This document shows, in pieces, positions 13,692 through 18,137 of a stretch of DNA of 18,137 nucleotides. The DNA is from an uncultured Flavonifractor sp. (GTDB lineage Bacteria; Bacillota; Clostridia; Oscillospirales; Oscillospiraceae): assembly GCA_910585415.1 (NCBI GenBank), contig CAJUDT010000051.1:1-18137 (forward strand). Reading direction: 5' to 3'. Position 1 is the first letter of the stretch; every line of letters begins with the position of its first letter. The notes under the pieces are model-generated. The model was not told where the DNA came from. It worked only from the letters and a program-made list of their open reading frames with translations, and searched no databases. A program made the position numbers and the translations under genes.

Positions 13692-14463
13692 TCCAGCACC
13701 CCCTTACCCGATACAGAACCACAATACCGCATACCACCGCCACAAAGCCGAGCAGGCCGTTGAGGTCCAGGCCCCGCCCCATGTCCTGGTCAAAGGGCCG
13801 GGCGAAGCTCGTTGCGGCCAGGGCGGTGACGATGAAGCATTCCAGACTCCGCCGCCCATGCCGCCGCAGGAAGGAGAAGCACGCCAGCGAAAGCGCCAGG
13901 GCAATCAGCAGGAGCACATTGTACACCAACCGGGGCCAGTCCTGGAGGGGAAGTAGGCTGTGTAAATAGGGGTTCCGCCAGCAGGCCAGAAAGAGGGTCT
14001 GCGTATCTCCGGCATTCCCGCCCAGCCGCATCAGAAGCCGGACCAGCCCCAGCATCATGCCCGTTTGAAAGCCCCAGAATACCAACAAACACAGGGCATA
14101 GCACCCGACCCACAGCCCAAAGACCGGCAGCTGACCCACCCGCAGGCGGGAAAAGGTGTACTGACTGCGTCCCTTGCCCTGCTCGCACCCGTAGAAGGCC
14201 AGCGCCAGACACAGAAGCACCAGCCCCACAGCGGCGGGAAGGATGAAATTGGTTTCTTGCAGCATATATTCCGGGTGAAAAAACAGTTTTTGCTTTGTGT
14301 AGAGCTCGTAATCAAAGGCAGGGTCTATGGGCCCTTCCGGCCGGCTGGACAGGTACAGGGCAAAGAGAACTCCCTGCGCCGCCCCCACGGCGGCCATGAG
14401 CGCCAGCAGCTTCCAGACAACGCCCCGAGCTGCCAGAACCAGCACCGAACCATATTGTTTCAT
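13678..14463 (-). CDS. ABC-2-like membrane permease of the GntR-ABC operon
   Basis: 261 residues with about six hydrophobic segments: LLALMAAVGAAQGVLFALYL near the N-terminus, FILPAAVGLVLLCLALAFYG, LWVGCYALCLLVFWGF, a segment around MMLGLVRLL, VLLLIALALSLACFSFL, and GLLGFVAVVCGIVVLYRV near the C-terminus. The loop after the first membrane segment is the longest (about residues 39-70) and may be outside. The sequence YGCEQGKGRSQYTFSRLRVG after the second segment resembles the E-x-G/R-T-x-x-FS motif of ABC-2 permeases (EeRtrgT..lL), which contacts the ATPase. Its ATG overlaps the GntR stop as ATGA, so translation is coupled. Confidence 0.85.
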   Translation of the reverse strand: MKQYGSVLVLAARGVVWKLLALMAAVGAAQGVLFALYLSSRPEGPIDPAFDYELYTKQKLFFHPEYMLQETNFILPAAVGLVLLCLALAFYGCEQGKGRSQYTFSRLRVGQLPVFGLWVGCYALCLLVFWGFQTGMMLGLVRLLMRLGGNAGDTQTLFLACWRNPYLHSLLPLQDWPRLVYNVLLLIALALSLACFSFLRRHGRRSLECFIVTALAATSFARPFDQDMGRGLDLNGLLGFVAVVCGIVVLYRVRGCWNDEL

Positions 14464-14855
14464 GCGTCCACCTCCGTCTCTGTCTCGTACCAGGCCCGCT
14501 CCAGCAGAGCGCGGGCTTCCTCCAGGTCTACGCCCATCTGACGCAGAGTGCGGGCCACCTGCTCCGCCGTCTGGGCCAGCAGCTCCCCGCGAATGACCGC
14601 CCGCCGATCCGGCGTCAGGGTGACGGCGCTCTTGGCCCCGGCGTGGGAGGAAATGATTCCCTCGTCCTCCAGGAGCCGGTATGCCTTCTGGACGGTGTTG
14701 GGATTCACCCCCAGCTGGGCGGAGAGCACCCGGCGGGAGGGCAGCTCGTCCCCGTCCTGAACGCTCCCGGACACAATGCCCCGTTTCACATGGCGGACAA
14801 TCTGCACGTAGATGGGGACCCCCTCTTCCAGGGGAAAGGGTGTGAAGGAAAGCAA
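14460..14855 (-). CDS. GntR family (YtrA-type) transcriptional repressor
   Basis: 131 residues. The N-terminal winged helix-turn-helix has VPIYVQIVRHVKRGIVSG, DELPSRRVLSAQLGVNPNTV (about 36-55) and QKAYRLLEDEGIISSHAG. The short C-terminal helical tail of about 50 residues is typical of the YtrA subfamily, which lacks a large effector domain. The start is placed at the TTG at 14855, because AGGAGGTGA lies upstream with 8 nt spacing; the GTG three codons earlier is part of that site. It is first in an operon of ABC transporter genes and stands behind a perfect promoter with a palindromic operator over the -10, so it almost certainly represses its own operon. The inducer is unknown. Confidence 0.92.
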   Translation of the reverse strand: MLSFTPFPLEEGVPIYVQIVRHVKRGIVSGSVQDGDELPSRRVLSAQLGVNPNTVQKAYRLLEDEGIISSHAGAKSAVTLTPDRRAVIRGELLAQTAEQVARTLRQMGVDLEEARALLERAWYETETEVDA

Positions 14856-14896
14856 AGGCGTCACCTCCTGATAGATGTGGAAATCGTATTACTCGG

Positions 14897-14921
14897 ATAA
14901 TACAGTTTCTAACTGTATTAT
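14897..14921. promoter_or_regulatory. GntR operator palindrome
   Basis: ATAATACAGTT (14897-14907), TCT, AACTGTATTAT (14911-14921): perfect 11-bp arms around a 3-nt centre. It covers most of the -10 and the start of transcription of the GntR operon, the classical position for repression. Confidence 0.88.
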
Positions 14922-14945
14922 AGCGCCGATACAGTGGGCTGTCAA
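14917..14945 (-). promoter_or_regulatory. Perfect consensus promoter of the GntR-ABC operon
   Basis: Minus-strand TTGACA (14940-14945), 17-bp spacer, TATAAT (14917-14922): all twelve positions match the sigma-A consensus. Such a strong promoter makes sense if kept off by the repressor bound to the overlapping operator. Confidence 0.92.
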
Positions 14946-15014
14946 CCCCCGGCGCTAAAAAATTCCCCCAAGGGCGGCGCTTTGGAAAATCTCCGTAACG
15001 TGCCGCGATTGGGG

Positions 15015-15053
15015 AAAGAAAAAGCAGGCGGAGAGGACGCGCTCTCCGCCTGC
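15015..15053 (-). terminator. Terminator of the Cys/His-rich protein gene
   Basis: GCAGGCGGAGAG and CTCTCCGCCTGC form a 12-bp perfect stem (15024-15035 with 15042-15053) and a 6-nt loop, followed on the minus strand by TTTTTCTTT. Confidence 0.92.
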
Positions 15054-15080
15054 CGATGGGTTTGGTTGTACGGGTCGGAA

Positions 15081-15752
15081 TCAGCAGCCCCAGCCGCCGT
15101 GATGGCCGCCGCCGTGGTGACCGCGGCCCTGGCCCTGCTGCCAGCCGCCGTGGTTGTGGGTGGTGCAGCCTGCGGGGCAGCTGTGGTAGTGCCCCGCCAC
15201 CGTGCAGCCCGCGTCACAGTGGTGGAAATGGGTGGGGTCGGTGCAGTTGGGGTCGGTGCAGCCCATGCTGTTCCAGAAGAGCGGAGCAGGGTCGCCGGTG
15301 GCCGCTGAGGTATTGGCCGCTACACCATACCCATGATGGTGGCCTGTGCTGGCACAGCCTGCGGGGCAGCTGTGATAGTGCCCGGCTACGGTGCAGCCCG
15401 CGCCGCAGTGGTGGAAGTGGGCGGGGTCGGTGCAGTTGTGGTCCACGCAGCCCATGCTGTTCCAGAAAAGCGGGGCCTGGGCGGCGGTCTGAACGGTATC
15501 GGCCGGTACAGAGTACTGGTACCATCCAGCGGAATAGCCCGACAGACGGTTGCGGCAGTGCCGGGCGGCGTGGTGATGGAAGTGGGTGGTGTCGGTGCAG
15601 TTGGGGTATGCACATACTGTGCTGCTCAAAAGGACTGCGGCATCCTGCGGGTCTACCGCCGGGACGGGCTGGGGAACAGAGGCCGCCGCTGCTCCGCCGC
15701 AGCCGATGAACAGAACGCCCAGCACGGCAAACAGAGACAACACATGCTTCAT
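15081..15752 (-). CDS. Secreted Cys/His-rich tandem repeat protein, probable metal binder
   Basis: 223 residues with 17 Cys and many His. Residues 1-24 form a signal sequence (MKHVLSLFAVLGVLFIGC, then GGAAAA); Cys18 could be a lipid site, though FIGC is a poor lipobox, or signal peptidase I may cut after AAAA. Two near-identical units follow at 93-133 and 156-196, period 63, each starting APLFWNSMGC. Each has the pattern C-x4-C-x4-H-x-H-H-C-x3-C-x4-H-x-H-x-C-x3-C, six Cys and five His. A degenerate third copy lies at about 47-66 (NCTDTTHFHHH). The C-terminus is a Gly/His tail, GHHGGGHHGGWGC. The ligand pattern suggests zinc, copper or nickel binding outside the membrane; this is inference and I recognise no named family. 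AAGGAG lies 9 nt before the ATG. It is monocistronic. Confidence 0.85.
   Translation of the reverse strand: MKHVLSLFAVLGVLFIGCGGAAAASVPQPVPAVDPQDAAVLLSSTVCAYPNCTDTTHFHHHAARHCRNRLSGYSAGWYQYSVPADTVQTAAQAPLFWNSMGCVDHNCTDPAHFHHCGAGCTVAGHYHSCPAGCASTGHHHGYGVAANTSAATGDPAPLFWNSMGCTDPNCTDPTHFHHCDAGCTVAGHYHSCPAGCTTHNHGGWQQGQGRGHHGGGHHGGWGC
15168..15495 (-). repeat. Tandem 189-bp internal repeat in the Cys/His gene
   Basis: Two copies of about 125-140 conserved bases start 189 bp apart within the gene (for example CCTGCGGGGCAGCTGTG at 15169 and 15358), encoding the two Cys/His units. DNA similarity is high with scattered third-position changes, pointing to a duplication now under protein-level constraint. 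Confidence 0.85.
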
Positions 15753-15782
15753 GTAAGCTCACTCCTTCTTTATGATAATCCC

Positions 15783-15811
15783 ATGGTAGCATGTTTCCTG
15801 CTCCATGTCAA
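15783..15811 (-). promoter_or_regulatory. Promoter of the Cys/His-rich protein gene
   Basis: Minus-strand TTGACA (15806-15811), 17-bp spacer, TACCAT (15783-15788). The -35 is perfect and the -10 weak, so activation is possible. CATGG/CCATG arms (15782-15786 and 15803-15807) bracket the spacer, with GCA/TGC inside offset by one base: an imperfect inverted repeat in the place where MerR-type regulators bind, though the spacer is 17 rather than their usual 19-20. Confidence 0.6.
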
Positions 15812-15823
15812 GGGCTATTTCCT

Positions 15824-15872
15824 GCAAAAGCAAAAGCCTGCCGAAGGCCCCGAAGGGCCCTCAAACAGGCTT
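15824..15872 (-). terminator. Terminator of ygeW-arcC
   Basis: An outer stem AAGCCTG/CAGGCTT (15834-15840 with 15866-15872) and an inner hairpin GGCCC/GGGCC with a 4-nt loop (15846-15859), followed on the minus strand by TTTTGCTTTTGC. It lies 9 nt after arcC. Confidence 0.85.
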
Positions 15873-15881
15873 GCGTATGCT

Positions 15882-16823
15882 TTATTGCCGGATAACGGTG
15901 CCGGTCTTGCCGGATACGCCATCCTTGGCCTTCTCCAGAAGGGTGATGAGGGCGGAGCGTCCCGGCGCCGAGCGGGCGAATTGGACCGCCGCCTGGACCT
16001 TGGGGAGCATGGAGCCGGGGGCGAAGTGGCCCTGGTCCATGTATTCCTCGGCCTGCTCGGGGGTGAGGGTGTCCAGCCACGTTTGGTCGGGCTTGCCGAA
16101 GTTGACGGCTACCTTCTCTACTGCGGTGAGGATAATCAGGGTGTCGGCCTCCAGCTGCTGGGCCAGGACGCAGGAGGCGAAGTCCTTGTCAATGACCGCC
16201 GCCGCGCCCTTGAGGTGGTGCCCCTCGGTCTGAAAGACCGGGATGCCGCCGCCGCCGCAGGCCACAACCACCAACCCGGCCTCCACCATGTCCCGAATGG
16301 AGTCGATTTCCACAATGGAAACCGGTCTGGGGGAGGCCACCACCCGCCGCCAGCCCCGGCCCGCGTCCTCCACCATCTGATATCCCCGCTGCTGAATGAG
16401 CAGCTTGGCCTCGTCGGGGGAGTGGAAGGCCCCGATGGGCTTGGTGGGGTGGTGGAAGGCGGGGTCATCGGGGCTGACCTCCACCTGTGTAAGGACGGTG
16501 GCCACACCTTTGGAAATGCCCCGGTCCAGGAGCTCCTCCCGCAGGGCGTTTTGCAGGTCGTACCCGATATACCCCTGACTCATGGCCACGCAGACGGAGA
16601 GGGGACAGGGGATGTATTTTTCCGGCTCGGCTCTTGTGAGCTCGGCCATTGCCTGCTGAATCATGCCCACCTGGGGGCCGTTGCCGTGGGCAATGACCAC
16701 CTGATGCCCCTCCTGAATGAGGTCGGCAATGGCCTTGGCGGTCTGTTTGACGGCGGCCATCTGCTCGGGCAGGTTATTCCCCAGGGCGTTGCCCCCCAGG
16801 GCAATGACGATGCGCTTTCCCAT
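15882..16823 (-). CDS. arcC: Carbamate kinase
   Basis: Catalyses carbamoyl phosphate plus ADP to ATP plus carbamate, a substrate-level phosphorylation in anaerobes. The 313-residue length is normal. Family motifs are ALGGNALG (8-15), AHGNGPQVGMIQQ (45-57), CVAMSQGYIGYDLQ, ACGGGGIPV (188-196) and VIDKDFAS (210-217). It begins 12 nt after ygeW with no strong ribosome site, suggesting translational coupling. The partner being a YgeW-type carbamoyltransferase rather than arginine deiminase and ornithine transcarbamoylase favours a role like that of E. coli YqeA in ureide/purine fermentation over arginine fermentation. A strong terminator follows. Confidence 0.95.
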   Translation of the reverse strand: MGKRIVIALGGNALGNNLPEQMAAVKQTAKAIADLIQEGHQVVIAHGNGPQVGMIQQAMAELTRAEPEKYIPCPLSVCVAMSQGYIGYDLQNALREELLDRGISKGVATVLTQVEVSPDDPAFHHPTKPIGAFHSPDEAKLLIQQRGYQMVEDAGRGWRRVVASPRPVSIVEIDSIRDMVEAGLVVVACGGGGIPVFQTEGHHLKGAAAVIDKDFASCVLAQQLEADTLIILTAVEKVAVNFGKPDQTWLDTLTPEQAEEYMDQGHFAPGSMLPKVQAAVQFARSAPGRSALITLLEKAKDGVSGKTGTVIRQ

Positions 16824-16835
16824 GACGGCCTACGC

Positions 16836-18035
16836 TTACAGGGAGAACTGCCGCTTCTGGGCCCGCTCATCCAGGGCCTTGAGAACGGCCTGAGGGTCCT
16901 TGCACTTGGCCAGGAAAATCATGGCGGCGATGATGTAGGGCTTGAAGGAGGCCTCCTTGTACAGAGGGGTGCGGTAGCGGTCAAAGACACTGGCTTCCAC
17001 CTCGCCGTCCACGCAGGAGACATCGTTGATGTCGGCGGGCAGACAGTGGAGATACAGCGCCTTGCCGTCCCGAGTGGTCTTCATGAGTTCCTCGGTGCAG
17101 CACCAGTCTTTATGCTCGGCGTTCTGGGCCAGCAAACGCTTTTCCAGGGCCTTAATGCCGTCGGTGTCGCCCTTGCCGTAGAGCTCGGTGCGCTCTTCCA
17201 TCGCGGCGAAGGGGGCCCAGCTCTTGGGATAGACGATGTCGGCGTCCTGGAAGGCCTCGGCCATGGAGTGGGTCTTGGTGAAGGCGCCGCCGGTGGCCGC
17301 GGCGTTCTTTTTGGCGACCTCTTCCACCTCGGGCATGACCTCGTATCCCTCGGGGTGGGCCAGGACCACATCCATGCCGAAGCGGGTCATCAGGCCAATG
17401 ACGCCCTGAGGCACGGAGAGGGGCTTGCCGTAGGAGGGGGAGTAGGCCCAGGTCATAGCGACTTTTTTGCCCTTGAGGTTTTCCACGCCGCCGAACTCGT
17501 GGATGATGTGGAGCATGTCGGCCATACACTGGGTGGGGTGGTCAATGTCGCACTGGAGGTTGACCAGGGTGGGCTTTTGTTCCAGCACACCGTCCTTGTG
17601 GCCCTGGGTGACGGCCTCCACCACTTCCTTCTGATAGGTGTGGCCCTTACCGATGTACATATCGTCCCGGATGCCGATTACGTCGGCCATGAAAGAAATC
17701 ATGTTGGCTGTTTCACGGACGGTTTCACCGTGGGCGATCTGGCTCTTGCCCTCGTCCAGGTCTTGGACCTCCAGGCCCAGCAGGTTGCACGCGGAGGCGA
17801 AAGAGAACCTTGTCCGGGTGGAGTTGTCTCGGAAAAGGGAAATGCCCAGGCCGCTTTCAAAAATCTTGGTGGAGATGTTGTTCTCCCGCATGTAGCGCAG
17901 AGCGTCGGCCACAGTGAATACCGCTTCAATTTCATCGTCGGTCTTGTCCCAGGTCAGGAAAAAGTCGTTTTCGTACATCTCCTTGAAATTGAGCTTATTC
18001 AGTTTGTCGATATAGGCTTGCAGAGTCTTATCCAT
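16836..18035 (-). CDS. ygeW: Knotted carbamoyltransferase YgeW
   Basis: 399 residues, longer than ornithine transcarbamoylase (about 330) and matching the YgeW family. The carbamoyl-phosphate loop is SLFRDNSTRTRFSFA (66-80), followed by the family-typical GKSQIAHGETVRETANMIS; HPTQ is at 166-169, AYSPSYGKPLSVPQG at 197-211 and HCLPADI at 330-336. The insertions after the first domain and the SPSYGKPLSVPQG segment separate it from OTC and from AOTC/SOTC. The physiological substrate is not firmly known; genetics and context in E. coli and gut Clostridia tie it to purine/ureide degradation with YgeX, YgeY, HyuA and XDH, producing carbamoyl phosphate for a carbamate kinase. AAGGAG lies about 9 nt before the ATG. 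It is followed at once by arcC; other pathway genes may lie beyond the window. Confidence 0.93.
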   Translation of the reverse strand: MDKTLQAYIDKLNKLNFKEMYENDFFLTWDKTDDEIEAVFTVADALRYMRENNISTKIFESGLGISLFRDNSTRTRFSFASACNLLGLEVQDLDEGKSQIAHGETVRETANMISFMADVIGIRDDMYIGKGHTYQKEVVEAVTQGHKDGVLEQKPTLVNLQCDIDHPTQCMADMLHIIHEFGGVENLKGKKVAMTWAYSPSYGKPLSVPQGVIGLMTRFGMDVVLAHPEGYEVMPEVEEVAKKNAAATGGAFTKTHSMAEAFQDADIVYPKSWAPFAAMEERTELYGKGDTDGIKALEKRLLAQNAEHKDWCCTEELMKTTRDGKALYLHCLPADINDVSCVDGEVEASVFDRYRTPLYKEASFKPYIIAAMIFLAKCKDPQAVLKALDERAQKRQFSL

Positions 18036-18078
18036 GATAGTTATCTCCTTTTTTATGTTTAATTCTGCTGTTTGTTTG

Positions 18079-18097
18079 CTGGTCCAGCCTCCGGCGG
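18079..18097 (+). repeat. Copy of the window-start GC-rich repeat
   Basis: CTGGTCCAGCCTCCGGCGG matches the minus strand at 17-35 at 18 of 19 positions. It lies 44 nt upstream of ygeW in non-coding DNA. GCTGGTCCAGC here is itself an inverted repeat and GCC-TCC-GGC can form a tight hairpin. No confident promoter for ygeW could be read in 18036-18137. Confidence 0.5.
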
Positions 18098-18137
18098 GTT
18101 GGGTTCACGGACTTCCCCCCGGCCAGCATAGCTGACC

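Noticed and set aside
15333..18062. 909-codon plus-strand open frame
   Set aside because: It runs antisense through the Cys/His gene, arcC and ygeW, all of which have family motifs and ribosome sites. The composition is a shadow of GC-rich coding on the other strand.

Overview
The window is a compact, GC-rich stretch of chromosome. It has strong AGGAGG-type ribosome binding sites, sigma-A-like promoters with 17-bp spacers and U-tailed intrinsic terminators. Gene content (a purECFM order with a clostridial-type PurF, an MreB/Mbl protein, a YtrA-type GntR/ABC operon, and a YgeW carbamoyltransferase with carbamate kinase) points to an anaerobic Clostridia member, most likely an Oscillospiraceae-like gut Firmicute (Flavonifractor/Lawsonibacter/Oscillibacter type). 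This placement is inferred from gene content and style; no marker gene is present.

Layout. (1) 1-84: a short non-coding end holding two short repeat motifs. (2) 85-4040, minus strand: the purine operon purE-purC-purF-purM, preceded by a promoter, a 24-codon leader ORF and an intrinsic terminator that together look like an attenuator. The PurF lacks the N-terminal nucleophile cysteine. (3) 4254-7584, plus strand: a GT2-TPR glycosyltransferase, coaBC with its own promoter, a 59-aa ribbon-helix-helix protein whose start region lies in a 13-bp inverted repeat, and a ComF-type phosphoribosyltransferase overlapping it by 4 nt. (4) 7677-8798, plus strand: mreB/mbl with its own promoter and UTR hairpin, ending in a bidirectional terminator facing (5) 8858-10795, minus strand: a NimA-like flavoprotein gene and murC. 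(6) 10830-14945, minus strand: an autoregulated operon of GntR repressor, large permease, small permease, ABC ATPase and exported protein, with a perfect consensus promoter and a perfect 11-bp-arm operator. (7) 15024-15811, minus strand: a secreted Cys/His-rich repeat protein with its own promoter and terminator. (8) 15834-18035, minus strand: ygeW and arcC, a carbamoyltransferase-carbamate kinase pair, with a terminator.

Functional threads: purine synthesis, coenzyme A synthesis, and cell-wall and shape genes (murC, mreB) are housekeeping. The GntR-ABC operon resembles envelope-stress or antibiotic-responsive YtrA systems. YgeW-ArcC is the carbamoyl-phosphate to ATP end of anaerobic ureide/purine catabolism. 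The least explained items are the Cys/His repeat protein, the pur leader, the RHH start-site hairpin and the glutaminase-dead PurF. No gene-free stretch exceeds 300 bases; the largest (3984-4253) holds the pur promoter, an inverted repeat, one short repeat copy and a hairpin. I saw no rRNA, tRNA, CRISPR array or insertion sequence.
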